From the NCBI GenBank assembly GCA_023657425.1, contig JAGTJW010000001.1, positions 1,054,001 to 1,118,000 of the forward strand: DNA of 64,000 bases, read 5' to 3'. The number at the start of each line of letters is the position of its first letter. Positions within the stretch are counted from its first letter, which is position 1. A program made the position numbers and the translations under genes. The stretch is from Ideonella sp. WA131b (lineage in GTDB: Bacteria; Pseudomonadota; Gammaproteobacteria; Burkholderiales; Burkholderiaceae_C). Shown here in pieces: positions 45,585-53,818 of the stretch. The notes under the pieces were generated by a model that worked only from the letters and a program-made list of their open reading frames with translations, made no database searches and was not told the DNA's origin.

Positions 45585-47540
45585 ATGGACCGGCAAGACC
45601 CCGGCGACGTCGACGACAGCTGGTCCTCGCTGTTCGAGTTCCTGCCCATCGGGGCCTACCGCAGCACGCCCGACGGCCGCCAGCTGCGCGCCAACCCGGC
45701 GCTGGTGCGGCTCAACGGCTTCGAGTCCGAGGCCGAACAGGTGGCGTTGGTGCGCGACATCGCCACCGGGTGGTACGTCAAGCCTGGCCGTCGCGACGAG
45801 TTCAAGCAGCTGATCGAGCGCGACGGCCGTGTCGTCGGCTTCGAGTCCGAGATCCACCGCTACAAGACGCGGGAACGCATCTGGGTGCGCGAGAACGCCC
45901 ACGGCGTGCGCGAAGCCGACGGACGCTTGCGCTACTACGAAGGCACGGTGGAGGACATCACCGACGTCGTGCTCACGCGCCAGGCACTCGGCCAGGCCGA
46001 GTCGCGGCTGCGCGAGCTGGTGTCGCTGGTGCCCGGCGTGCTGTACCGGCTGGTGTTGCTGCCCGACGGCGGCCGCCGCTTCACCTTCGTCAGCGAGCAG
46101 ATGCGCGATCTTTACGGCGTCAGCGCGGCCGAGGTGTTGCGCAAGCCCGATGTGCTCAGTGCCTGCATCCACCCGGCCGACCGCGACGCCGTTGCCGCCG
46201 AGGTTGCCCGTGTCGGCGCGCACGGGGGCGAGCTCGACCTGGAGTTCCGCATCCGCACCGCCGACACGGGCCGCGAACGCTGGGTGCGGTGGCACGGCAG
46301 CGCCGCCGACCGCACCGCCGACGGCCTGATGGTGCGCGCCGGGGTCGTCACCGACATCACCGCGCGCAAGCTGGCGCAGCTGGCGCTGCAGCGCCACAAC
46401 GAGCTGTGGCTGGGCGCCCTTCAGGCCAGCGGCGACGGCGTCTGGGACTGGCGTGTGCAGGACGGCGTCGAGATCCTCAGCCCGCAGTGCAAGGCGCTGT
46501 TCGGCTTCGAGCCCCATGAGCTGCCCGATACGCCCGACGCCCTGGACGACCGCACCCACCCCGACGACCGGCCGCAGATGGGCGCCGACCGCGAGGCGCA
46601 CTTCCACGGGCGCACGGCGCGCTACGTCAACGAGCACCGGGTGCGCTGCAAGGACGGCAGCTGGAAGTGGATTCTGTCGCGCGGGCTCGTCATCGAGCGC
46701 GACGCCCAGGGCCGGCCGCTGCGCATGATCGGCACCCATACCGACGTGACCGCGGCCAAGCAGGCCGCGGGCCTGCGCGTGGAGCGCGACAACGCTGCCG
46801 CGGCCGACCGCGCCAAGAGCCAGTTCCTCAGCCGCGTCAGCCACGAGCTGCGCACGCCGCTGAACGCCGTGCTGGGCTTTGCGCAGCTGCTCGAGATGGA
46901 CCCTGGCGGCCATGGCGAACGCCAGCGCGGCTGGGTGCAGCAGGTGCTGGTCAGCGGTCGCCACCTGCAGGCTCTGCTCGAAGACGTGCTCGACCTGAGC
47001 AGCCTGCAGAGCGGGCGGCTGGCCATGGTGGTGGAGCCGGTGCCGCTGGCGGCCGTGGTGGACGAGGCCTGGACCATGCTCGCCGCGGCCGCCATCGGCA
47101 GCCCGGCGACGGCGCTGCGCTTCGAGGACCGCGTGGCCGGCAGCGGCTGCCATGTGCTGGCCGACCGCAAGCGCCTGAAGCAGATCGTCGGCAACCTGCT
47201 GTCCAACGCCGTCAAGTACAACCGGCCGGGCGGCTGGGTGCGTGTGAGCGTCGTGCCCGTGCCCGATACCGCCCGCGCGGCCGGCACCGCGGCGTGCTGG
47301 GAGCTGCAGGTGGCCGACAGCGGCCGCGGCCTGGACGAGGGCCAGCGCGCGCGCCTGTTCAACCCCTTCGACCGCCTGGGCGCCGAACGCGGCAGTGTGC
47401 CGGGCACCGGCCTGGGCCTGGCGCTGACGCGGCAGTTGGTGGAGGCGCTGGACGGCGAGATCCTTCTCGACAGCACGCCCGGCGAGGGCAGCACCTTCCG
47501 CGTGCGCCTGCCGGCGGCAGACAGCCGCCCACGCTCCTAG
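45585..47540 (+). CDS. PAS-domain histidine kinase (soluble, three PAS domains)
   Basis: 651 aa without membrane segments. Three PAS/PAC modules occupy about 10-125 (FLPIGAYRSTPDGRQLRANP), 140-270 and 275-395 (GDGVWDWRVQDG), each ending in a PAC-like region. HisKA has His420 in FLSRVSHELRTPLNAVLGF. The ATPase domain shows QIVGNLLSNAVKYNRPGG, VADSGRGLDEGQ and GTGLGLALTRQLVEALDG. No receiver domain or cognate regulator is adjacent, so its partner is elsewhere. The stop TAG is embedded in the palindrome at 47526. Confidence 0.93.
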   Translation: MDRQDPGDVDDSWSSLFEFLPIGAYRSTPDGRQLRANPALVRLNGFESEAEQVALVRDIATGWYVKPGRRDEFKQLIERDGRVVGFESEIHRYKTRERIWVRENAHGVREADGRLRYYEGTVEDITDVVLTRQALGQAESRLRELVSLVPGVLYRLVLLPDGGRRFTFVSEQMRDLYGVSAAEVLRKPDVLSACIHPADRDAVAAEVARVGAHGGELDLEFRIRTADTGRERWVRWHGSAADRTADGLMVRAGVVTDITARKLAQLALQRHNELWLGALQASGDGVWDWRVQDGVEILSPQCKALFGFEPHELPDTPDALDDRTHPDDRPQMGADREAHFHGRTARYVNEHRVRCKDGSWKWILSRGLVIERDAQGRPLRMIGTHTDVTAAKQAAGLRVERDNAAAADRAKSQFLSRVSHELRTPLNAVLGFAQLLEMDPGGHGERQRGWVQQVLVSGRHLQALLEDVLDLSSLQSGRLAMVVEPVPLAAVVDEAWTMLAAAAIGSPATALRFEDRVAGSGCHVLADRKRLKQIVGNLLSNAVKYNRPGGWVRVSVVPVPDTARAAGTAACWELQVADSGRGLDEGQRARLFNPFDRLGAERGSVPGTGLGLALTRQLVEALDGEILLDSTPGEGSTFRVRLPAADSRPRS

Positions 47541-47551
47541 GAGCGTGGGCG
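47526..47551. repeat. 26-bp perfect palindrome over the kinase stop codon
   Basis: CGCCCACGCTCCTAGGAGCG with its complement is self-complementary from 47526 to 47551. The half-word CCCACGCTCCTAG also occurs at 28229-28241 and, inverted, at 6711-6723. The stop TAG of the kinase is part of it, so it may act as a terminator or 3' stabiliser. Confidence 0.85.
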
Positions 47552-47884
47552 CGCGGTTCGCAGCTCGGTGCCTTGAACCCCCGTTGCGGGGTTCGAGCGA
47601 CGCGGCACACGAACCCGATGGGCAAGGACGCAGAGCGCTGGCCGCGCGACCGTGATTGGGGACGGCGCGGGGCGCGGCAAACCCCGGCGGCGCCGCGCAA
47701 AAAAACGCCGCTCGGGACGGGCCCGGCGGCGCGTTGTGCAAATGTTGCGTCTCCTCTACCTCTTGCCAGCCAAACCCTGGGGCGTGACCGGAAGCATGCG
47801 CATCATGACGGCCGGGCCGGCCGCGCCACATCAGGGCTTACCCGCCGCACACTGGTTCAGTAAGCCCCGCCCTGGTGCGGGGAT
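47541..47884. other. 344-base intergenic region between convergent genes
   Basis: No gene is supported. It holds the second half of the palindrome, a hairpin at 47572-47597 (CTTGAACCCC paired with GGGGTTCGAG), the minus-strand terminator at 47699-47731, and next to the MarC stop a hairpin at 47865-47882 (CCCCGC/GCGGGG) nested beside GGGCTTA/TAAGCCC at 47834-47867. Between these nothing is recognisable. Confidence 0.6.
47699..47731 (-). terminator. intrinsic terminator downstream of the MarC-family gene
   Basis: On the minus strand CGCCGC pairs with GCGGCG around a GC-rich loop that can pair further (CGGG/CCCG), followed directly by seven T. It lies about 155 bases after the MarC stop. Confidence 0.8.
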
Positions 47885-48526
47885 TCAGCGCCCGACGTGG
47901 CTCCCCAGCACGGGAAACAACTTGGTCAGACCGTCGGCCAGCAGTTCGACCGCCATGGCCGCCAAGATCAGTCCCATCAGCCGCGTCATCACGTTGATGC
48001 CAGTGCGGCCCAGCACGCGGGCGATGCGGCCAGAGGCCGAGAACACGATCCAGGTGATCAGCGCGATGGCTGCGCCGTAAGCCACCAGAACACCCAGTTG
48101 CCAGACGAAACGGGTCTTTTCGGCGTAGATGACGACGGTAGAGATCGTGGCCGGCCCGGTGAGCAGGGGGATGGCCAGCGGCACCACCGCAATGCTGGCC
48201 CCGGCATCAAGCTTCTCCTGGCCGTCGCGCTCGTCGGTGGGCTTGCTCTCGGCCGGCTGCGCGTTGAGCATGGCCAGCGAACTGATGAGCAGCAGGCAGC
48301 CGCCGCCCACCTGGAACGACGCCAGGCTGATGCCGAAGAACTCGATCACCTGGAGCCCCGCCAACGCGCTGACGGCGATGACCACGAAGACCGTGAGAGA
48401 CGCGATGCGGATGGTGCGCACGCGCTGCGCGCGGTCGAAGCTCTGCGTGAAATGGATGAAGAACGGGACCACGCCGATCGGGTTGACGATGGCCAGCAGC
48501 GCGATCAAGGGCTTGAGAAGATCCAT
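47885..48526 (-). CDS. MarC family integral membrane protein
   Basis: 213 aa with six hydrophobic segments. AIVNPIGVVPFFIHFT near the N-terminus, GGGCLLLISSLAML, and VVPLAIPLLTGPATISTVVIYAE are MarC/UPF0056 signatures. Function is unclear in the family; the once proposed role in antibiotic resistance was not confirmed. The ATG was chosen for the conserved MDLLKPLIALLAI start. Confidence 0.92.
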   Translation of the reverse strand: MDLLKPLIALLAIVNPIGVVPFFIHFTQSFDRAQRVRTIRIASLTVFVVIAVSALAGLQVIEFFGISLASFQVGGGCLLLISSLAMLNAQPAESKPTDERDGQEKLDAGASIAVVPLAIPLLTGPATISTVVIYAEKTRFVWQLGVLVAYGAAIALITWIVFSASGRIARVLGRTGINVMTRLMGLILAAMAVELLADGLTKLFPVLGSHVGR

Positions 48527-48609
48527 GGCGCGATGATGGGGCCGGTGGCTTGGGCCCGCCGGCTGGCGAATCGGGTAAGTCCGGGGCGTGGCAAAACAAC
48601 AAATTGACC

Positions 48610-48700
48610 CCAAGGGGTTTACAGGCGGCGGTTTTCGATACCCATAATCCACAGGTCTGTGTTTGGCAGCCGCGCCTTTGCCGCGGGCGAAACCCCTTGG
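48610..48700 (+). promoter_or_regulatory. long inverted repeat in the 5' region of the RRM gene
   Basis: CCAAGGGGTTT (48610-48620) and AAACCCCTTGG (48690-48700) are perfect 11-base complements 69 bases apart, so a transcript spanning both could close into a large loop. A weak promoter (TTTACA 48618, CATAAT 48643, 19-base spacer) overlaps it, and TTGACC is at 48604. The leader from there to the GTG start is T-rich near its end. Confidence 0.55.
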
Positions 48701-48767
48701 TGGGTGCGCCGGCGGCTGTTCCAGGGTTGAGCTCCGCATGGTTTTTCTGATCTTCTAAGGGCTCCCC

Positions 48768-49280
48768 GTGGGAAACAAACTTTACGTCGGCAACCTGGCC
48801 TATTCGGTCCGCGATGACTCGTTGATGCAGGCTTTCTCTTCGTTCGGCAGCGTGACGTCGGCGAAGGTGATGATGGACCGCGAAACTGGCCGCTCCAAGG
48901 GCTTCGGCTTCGTCGAGATGGGCAGCGATGCCGAGGCGCAGGCCGCCATCAACGGCATGAACGGTCAGGCGCTCGAAGGGCGCGCGGTCGTCGTCAACGA
49001 AGCCCGTCCGCGCGAAGAGCGTCCGGGCGGCTTTGGCGGTGGCGGTGGCGGCCGTGGTGGCTACGGCGGTGGCGGTGGCGGCTACGGCGGTGGTGGTGGC
49101 GGTGGTGGCTACGGCGGCGGTGGTGGCACCGGTGGCGGTGGCGGCGGTGGCCGCAGCCCCTACGGCGGTGGCGGTGGCGGTCGCAGCCCCTACGGTGGCG
49201 GCAACCGCGGCAGTGGCGGCAGTGGCGGTGGTGGCGGCGGCTACGGTGGTGGCGGCGGCGGCAACCGCGGCGGTTACTGA
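48768..49280 (+). CDS. glycine-rich RRM RNA-binding protein
   Basis: 170 aa. The RRM spans residues 3-80 with RNP2 KLYVGNL and RNP1 RSKGFGFVEM. After PREERPGG follows a C-terminal half of almost only Gly with Tyr, Arg and Ser (GGYGGGGGG units), a low-complexity RGG/GYG tail. The start is GTG with AAGGG eight bases before. Related cyanobacterial and proteobacterial proteins are cold-induced RNA chaperones. The long structured leader fits post-transcriptional or autoregulatory control, which is inference. Confidence 0.93.
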   Translation: MGNKLYVGNLAYSVRDDSLMQAFSSFGSVTSAKVMMDRETGRSKGFGFVEMGSDAEAQAAINGMNGQALEGRAVVVNEARPREERPGGFGGGGGGRGGYGGGGGGYGGGGGGGGYGGGGGTGGGGGGGRSPYGGGGGGRSPYGGGNRGSGGSGGGGGGYGGGGGGNRGGY

Positions 49281-49313
49281 TCCCCACCGGCGGCTGACCA
49301 GGCAGCGCTGAAC

Positions 49314-49333
49314 AGGGCGCCTGCTGGCGCCCT
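49314..49333. terminator. hairpin between RRM and SbtB genes (bidirectional)
   Basis: AGGGCGCC-TGCT-GGCGCCCT is a perfect 8-bp stem with a 4-base loop between the convergent genes, followed on the plus strand by TGTCCTT. It lacks a full T run but is well placed to end both transcripts. Confidence 0.65.
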
Positions 49334-49356
49334 TGTCCTTGGCAGGGCCGGGCGCG

Positions 49357-49659
49357 TCAGTAGCGTTCCGGCCGCAGCACCTGCACGGCGGCAAACCACA
49401 GCGCCACGCTGTAGTGCGGGGCGTAGGTGGCCAGCACGTGTTCGGCAATGGCGTCGGCCACGGCCTCATCGCAGATGACCTTCATCTCGATCGTCCGGTC
49501 GGCCTCCCAGTGACCCTCGCGCACGCCTTCCAGGTTGGCGCCGTGCACCTCGGTGACGGTCCAGCCCTGGGCGCCACGTTCGCGCAGGTCACGCACCAGC
49601 GGCTTCTCCAGCACGCCCTCGGTGATGATGACGAGCAGCGTCTTGCTGTGCTTCTTCAT
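49357..49659 (-). CDS. sbtB: PII-like SbtB regulator of the bicarbonate transporter
   Basis: 100-aa PII-fold protein. KTLLVIITEGVLEKPLVRDLRERGAQGWT covers the first beta-alpha-beta unit, TVTEVHGAN the T-loop base, and TIEMKVICDEAVADAIAEHVL the second unit. In cyanobacteria SbtB binds adenyl nucleotides and clamps SbtA. The C-terminal redox CGPxGC loop of the cyanobacterial protein is absent. Its ATG overlaps the SbtA stop (ATGA), the arrangement expected for this pair. Confidence 0.85.
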   Translation of the reverse strand: MKKHSKTLLVIITEGVLEKPLVRDLRERGAQGWTVTEVHGANLEGVREGHWEADRTIEMKVICDEAVADAIAEHVLATYAPHYSVALWFAAVQVLRPERY

Positions 49660-50612
49660 GCCCCGATCCTTTCGAGCCAGCGCGCGAGTTCGATGTACAT
49701 CGGGATGCCGATGACGATGTTGAACGGGAAGGTGATGCCCAGCGCCGCGGTGATCGACAGCGCCGCGTTGGCCTGCGGCACGGCGATGCGCATGGCCGTG
49801 GGCGCCGCGATGTAGCTGGCGCTGGCCGCCAGCGTGGCCAGCAGCGCCACGCCGCCGGTGCTCAGCCCCAGCGCCCAGCCCGTGGCGGCACCGGCCAGCG
49901 CCAGCAGCGGCGGCGCGGCCAGGCCGATCACCAGCACCGCGGGGCCGAAGCGCCGGACCTCCGCCAGCCGCCCGCCGGCCACCAGGCCCAGCTCGAGCAG
50001 GAACAGCGCCAGCACGCCCTTGAACGGGTCGATGAACACCGCCTTGATGGGCGCCGTGCCGGCCTCGCCGGCCACCGCGCCGATGATCAGGCCGCCCATC
50101 AGCAGGAGCACGCTCTTGCCGAACAGCACGTCGTGCGCGAGGCTGCCCCAGTCGGTGCGCCGGCCCTGACCCGCGTCGCGCAAGGACCAGCGCGCCAGCA
50201 GGATGCCCGCCACCAGGCCCGGCGCTTCCATCACCGCCACCCAGAGCGCGGCGTGGCTCTCGTAGGCCATGCCCTCGCGCGCGAGCGCCGCCGTGGCCAC
50301 CGCGAAGGTGACCACGCTGACCGATCCGTAGTGCGCCACCAGCGCTGCGGCGTCGACACCGCTCAGGCGCAGCGCGCGGGCCAGCGGATACATCACAAAC
50401 GGGATCACGAAACCCAGCGCCATGCAGGCCAGCACCTGTGGCGCCAGCGCCGCCAGCGGCTGTTTGCTGAGCTCGATGCCGCCCTTCAGGCCGATAGCCA
50501 GCAGCAGATAGATCGACAGCGTCTCGTACAGCGCCTCGGGCAGCCGCAGGTCGCTCTTGACCACGCGCGCGATCACACCCAGCAGGAAGAAGTAGACAAC
50601 GACGTCGATCAT
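49656..50612 (-). CDS. sbtA: SbtA-family sodium-dependent bicarbonate transporter
   Basis: 318 aa, about ten membrane segments arranged as two repeats. LAIGLKGGIELSK, HYGSVSVVTFAVATAAL, ALWVAVMEAPGLVAGILLARW and SASYIAAPTAMRIAVPQANAAL are SbtA (DUF897) signatures, the last being the substrate-site region in cyanobacteria. It is slightly shorter than cyanobacterial SbtA (about 370). Bicarbonate is the likely cargo. No carboxysome or RuBisCO gene is in the window, so its use may be anaplerotic, or support carbon fixation encoded elsewhere. Confidence 0.87.
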   Translation of the reverse strand: MIDVVVYFFLLGVIARVVKSDLRLPEALYETLSIYLLLAIGLKGGIELSKQPLAALAPQVLACMALGFVIPFVMYPLARALRLSGVDAAALVAHYGSVSVVTFAVATAALAREGMAYESHAALWVAVMEAPGLVAGILLARWSLRDAGQGRRTDWGSLAHDVLFGKSVLLLMGGLIIGAVAGEAGTAPIKAVFIDPFKGVLALFLLELGLVAGGRLAEVRRFGPAVLVIGLAAPPLLALAGAATGWALGLSTGGVALLATLAASASYIAAPTAMRIAVPQANAALSITAALGITFPFNIVIGIPMYIELARWLERIGA

Positions 50613-50639
50613 CGGTTTCGGTCTCCGGGGCCGCTCGGG

Positions 50640-51413
50640 TCAGCCGCGGCGGGGTTTGCGGCCGCGGCCGGCGAGCAGCCGGTCGTACCAGGCGTTGGGC
50701 AGCAGGCGCAAGGCCTTGGCCAACACGCCCATGGGCCAGGGGATAACGCGGTAGCTGCGGCCGGCGGCGATGGCGTCGAAGGCACGCTCGGCGAAGGCCT
50801 CGGGCGCCATCAGGAAAGGCATCGAATAGGGGTTGCCCGCCGTCAGCGGCGTGGCCACGTAGCCGGGCAGCAGCGTCACCACGCGCACGCCGCTGCCGCG
50901 GCACTCCACGCGCAGGCTCTCGCAGTAGGCCACGACGCCGGCTTTGCTGGCGCAGTAGGCGCCATGCCCCGGCAGGCCGCGGATGGCGGCGACGCTGGCC
51001 ACGCCCACCAGCGTGCCCGAGCCGCGCGCGCGCATGGCCGCCACGAAGGGGTGGAAGGTGGCCGCCAGGCCCACGTTGTTGACGGCGAAAAGGCTGCGCA
51101 TCTCGTCGAGGTCGACACGCTCAGCGGTGTCCATGCCCACGCTGATGCCGGCCGAGGCCAGCACCAGGTCGGGCAGGCCCTGCTCGGCGATGCAGCGCCG
51201 GCCGGCGGCGACGATGGCGTCGGTGTCGGCCACGTCGGCCGGGTAGATGCCCACACGATCGGGCCCCAGGCCCTGGGCGCGGACCCAGGCCTGCAGCGCC
51301 TCGGCCCGGCGCGCCACCAGCGCCAGCCGCCAGCCGGCCTGCGCATAGCGCGCGGCCAGCGCCTGGCCGATGCCGCTGGAAGCGCCGGTGATGAAGGCCA
51401 GCGGCGCGCTCAC
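50640..51413 (-). CDS. short-chain dehydrogenase/reductase (SDR)
   Basis: 257 aa. The dinucleotide motif TGASSGIGQALA is at residues about 9-20, NNVG and SVAAI follow, and the catalytic YCASK lies at about 152. The C-terminal LRLLPNAWYDRLLAGRGRKPRRG ends in a basic tail. Start is GTG overlapping the lptC stop (GTGA), so it is coupled to lptC; lptA and lptB, usually there, are not present. Substrate unknown. Confidence 0.9.
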   Translation of the reverse strand: MSAPLAFITGASSGIGQALAARYAQAGWRLALVARRAEALQAWVRAQGLGPDRVGIYPADVADTDAIVAAGRRCIAEQGLPDLVLASAGISVGMDTAERVDLDEMRSLFAVNNVGLAATFHPFVAAMRARGSGTLVGVASVAAIRGLPGHGAYCASKAGVVAYCESLRVECRGSGVRVVTLLPGYVATPLTAGNPYSMPFLMAPEAFAERAFDAIAAGRSYRVIPWPMGVLAKALRLLPNAWYDRLLAGRGRKPRRG

Positions 51414-52117
51414 CGGCCGGCCTGCGGTGTCAGCGTCACCCGCAGCGGCCCCTGCAGCTCGAGCCGCTGCGGGCCGTGGCGGTAGACCAGGCCGGCGGCA
51501 CGCCACTCGTCGGCGCCGACCCGCAGGCTCACCGGCTGGTCGGTCTCGACGCGCTCGTCGGTGAAGAACACGTGCAGGTACTCGCTCTTCATCTGCAGCG
51601 GCAGGCCGGCGGCGTCTTCACCCACCACCTCGGCACCCCCCAGCAGCTGCAGCTCGCTGCCGTCGCCGGCGCCGATGGCGCGGGCGGCGCTCGCGCGCGT
51701 GAGCCGGCCCTGGGGCGACCAGGACTGGATCTGCGCGCCGTCGATCTCGATGCGGTCGGTGGCGGGGTAGTGGCGCAGCTGCGCGCCCTCGATGCGCAGC
51801 AGCAGCCGCCCGTCGGGCGCGTAGCGCTCCAGCGCGAAAGCCTTCATCGTGTAGTCGGGGTCGGCCGAGACGCCGCGCGGCGCGGCCTCGGCCGGGGGGC
51901 GCGGCGAGTTCCTCACCAGCCACCAGGTGGCCATCGCCAGCGCGGCCATCAGCAGGATGGGCAGGTAGGCGGCCAGCGCCTCGCGCAGGCGCAGGTGCCA
52001 GGGCATGGCGCGGCGCGGCGTGGCGGCCGGGTCCGGCTCGCCAGGCCCGGCGGGCGCCGGACCCAGGCGCAGCGAGACCTCCGGCAGGTCGGGCAGCGGC
52101 AGCTCGAGGGGTTTCAT
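51410..52117 (-). CDS. lptC: LPS export protein LptC
   Basis: 235-aa bitopic inner-membrane protein of the Lpt bridge that moves lipopolysaccharide from LptBFG to LptA. A cytoplasmic N-tail of about 45 residues precedes a single helix (PILLMAALAMATWWLV), then the periplasmic beta-jellyroll with DYTMKAFALERYAPDGRLL and GGAEVVGEDAAGLPLQMKSE. It starts 22 bases after the kdsC stop. The N-terminal tail is longer than in E. coli LptC (191 aa). Confidence 0.92.
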   Translation of the reverse strand: MKPLELPLPDLPEVSLRLGPAPAGPGEPDPAATPRRAMPWHLRLREALAAYLPILLMAALAMATWWLVRNSPRPPAEAAPRGVSADPDYTMKAFALERYAPDGRLLLRIEGAQLRHYPATDRIEIDGAQIQSWSPQGRLTRASAARAIGAGDGSELQLLGGAEVVGEDAAGLPLQMKSEYLHVFFTDERVETDQPVSLRVGADEWRAAGLVYRHGPQRLELQGPLRVTLTPQAGR

Positions 52118-52138
52118 GGGCGGACCGGTGGTGCCGCG

Positions 52139-52714
52139 TCACCGGGCGTCGAGCGTGCGGCGCTCCTGCACCAGCAGCGCGGCGTAGCGGCCGGCGGCCA
52201 TCAGCAGCAGGTCGCAGAACTCGCGCGCCGCCCCATGGCCACCCGGTGCGGCCGTGACATGGTGCACCACCGCACGCACCTCGGCATGGGCGTTCGGCGG
52301 CGCGCAGGCAAAGGCCGCGCGCTGCAGCAGCGGCAGGTCGGGCCAGTCGTCGCCGATGGCGGCGAGTTCGGCCCAGGCCAGGCCGCGCCGCGTGAGCAGC
52401 GTCTCGGCGGCGGCGAGCTTGTCGGCCACGCCGAACAGGGCCTCGGTGACGCCCAGGTCGGCCAGGCGGCGGCGCACCGCGGGCGAATCGCGGCCGGTGA
52501 TGACGATGGGCTCGATGCCGCCCTTCTTGAGCAGTTTCAGGCCGTGGCCGTCCAGTGCATGGAAGGCCTTGAAGACCTCGCCGTGCTCGCCGATGTAGAG
52601 GCTGCCGTCGGTGAGCACGCCGTCGACGTCGAAAATCGCCGCGCGCACGCCCAGTCCCTTGCCCTGGGCCCGCAGCAGGGTCTCGGGCGCAAAAGGCGCT
52701 GCGGGGAGGTTCAT
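52139..52714 (-). CDS. kdsC: 3-deoxy-D-manno-octulosonate-8-phosphate phosphatase
   Basis: 191-aa HAD phosphatase releasing KDO for lipid A inner core. HAD motif I FDVDGVLTDG, motif II ITGRDSPAVRRRLADLG, and GDDWPDLPLLQRA for motif IV are all visible; the enzyme lacks a cap domain as in KdsC. ATG overlaps the kdsD stop. KDO supply and LptC lie together, the common betaproteobacterial order. Confidence 0.96.
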   Translation of the reverse strand: MNLPAAPFAPETLLRAQGKGLGVRAAIFDVDGVLTDGSLYIGEHGEVFKAFHALDGHGLKLLKKGGIEPIVITGRDSPAVRRRLADLGVTEALFGVADKLAAAETLLTRRGLAWAELAAIGDDWPDLPLLQRAAFACAPPNAHAEVRAVVHHVTAAPGGHGAAREFCDLLLMAAGRYAALLVQERRTLDAR

Positions 52715-53724
52715 ATCACCTTCGCGCGCATCAGGTCGTTGGTGTTCAGCGCGCCGACGAGGACACCGTCGCCGTCGACCACCAGCACGCTGGTCACACG
52801 GTGCTGCTCCATCACGCCCGCGGCGTCGGCGGCCAGTGCCTCGTCGCGCACCAGGCGCGGCGCGCGGTGCATCACCTGGGCGGCGTTCAGCGTGCGCAGG
52901 TCGTCCCGGCCGGCTTCGATCAGGCGGCGCAGGTCACCGTCGGTGAAGATGCCCTGCGGCCGGCCGTCGGCGGCCACCACGGCGGCGAAGCCCAGGCCCT
53001 TGCCGGTCATCTCGCGCAGCAGCGCGGGCATCGCGGCCTCGGGGGCCACGCGCGGCACGGCGTCCCCGTGGCGCATCAGGTCCTTCACGTGCAGCAGCAG
53101 CTTGCGGCCGAGCGCGCCGCCGGGGTGCGAGCGCGCGAAGTCGGCCTCGCGAAAGCCGCGCGCGTCGAGCAGCGCCACCGCCAGCGCGTCGCCCAGCGCC
53201 ATCTGTGCGGTGGTGCTGGCGGTGGGCGCCAGGTTCAGCGGGCAGGCCTCCTCGGCCACGGCGCTTGAGATCACGATGTCGGCGTGGCGGGCCAGCGTCG
53301 ACGCGGGCCGCCCCGTCATGGCCACCAGCACCACGCCCAGGCGGCGCAGCGCCGGCAGGATGGCCGCGAGCTCGTCGACCTCGCCGCTGTTGCTGATGGC
53401 CAGCACCACGTCGGCCGGGCGCACCATGCCCAGGTCGCCGTGGCCGGCCTCGGCCGGATGCACGAAGAAGGCCGGTGTGCCGGTGCTGGCCAGCGTGGCG
53501 GCGATCTTGCGGCCGACATGGCCGCTCTTGCCCATGCCCATGACGATGACGTGGCCGGGGCAGTTGCGCATGGCCGCCACGGCGGCCACGAAGGCCGGGC
53601 CTGCCACACCCTGCAGCGACGCCGCCAGGCCCTGCAGCGCACGCGTCTCGATCTCGACCGTGCGCGCCGCCATCGCCAGCGCGCGGGCTGCGTCGACGGG
53701 GGTCGGCGAGGCGGTGTCGGGCAT
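52711..53724 (-). CDS. kdsD: arabinose-5-phosphate isomerase KdsD
   Basis: 337 aa. SIS sugar-isomerase domain at residues about 35-180 (VMGMGKSGHVGRKIAATLASTG, SNSGEVDELAAILPAL, EACPLNLAPTASTTAQMALGDA) followed by two CBS domains (about 205-330). It converts ribulose-5-phosphate to arabinose-5-phosphate, the first step to KDO. ATG 53724 was preferred over an upstream GTG at 53748. Divergent from the Kef gene, leaving 94 bases for promoters. Confidence 0.95.
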   Translation of the reverse strand: MPDTASPTPVDAARALAMAARTVEIETRALQGLAASLQGVAGPAFVAAVAAMRNCPGHVIVMGMGKSGHVGRKIAATLASTGTPAFFVHPAEAGHGDLGMVRPADVVLAISNSGEVDELAAILPALRRLGVVLVAMTGRPASTLARHADIVISSAVAEEACPLNLAPTASTTAQMALGDALAVALLDARGFREADFARSHPGGALGRKLLLHVKDLMRHGDAVPRVAPEAAMPALLREMTGKGLGFAAVVAADGRPQGIFTDGDLRRLIEAGRDDLRTLNAAQVMHRAPRLVRDEALAADAAGVMEQHRVTSVLVVDGDGVLVGALNTNDLMRAKVI

Positions 53725-53818
53725 TAGGATGGGCGCAGCGCGTGTCACCCCGGAACGGGTCGCGCGATTCTAGGCACCCCCCTCGCCGGGCCTGCGGGCC
53801 TCGCCGCAAACCCCGCCC

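Noticed and set aside
47567-47608. tRNA-like sequence with GGGGTTCGAG
   Set aside because: The T-arm-like part pairs in a simple hairpin; no acceptor, D or anticodon arm can be drawn.
47760-47810. Small open frame on the minus strand (about 16 codons)
   Set aside because: Too short, no ribosome-binding site and no recognisable sequence.
49030-49280. Tandem DNA repeat in the RRM gene
   Set aside because: GGC/GGT-rich repetition is explained by the glycine-rich protein tail.
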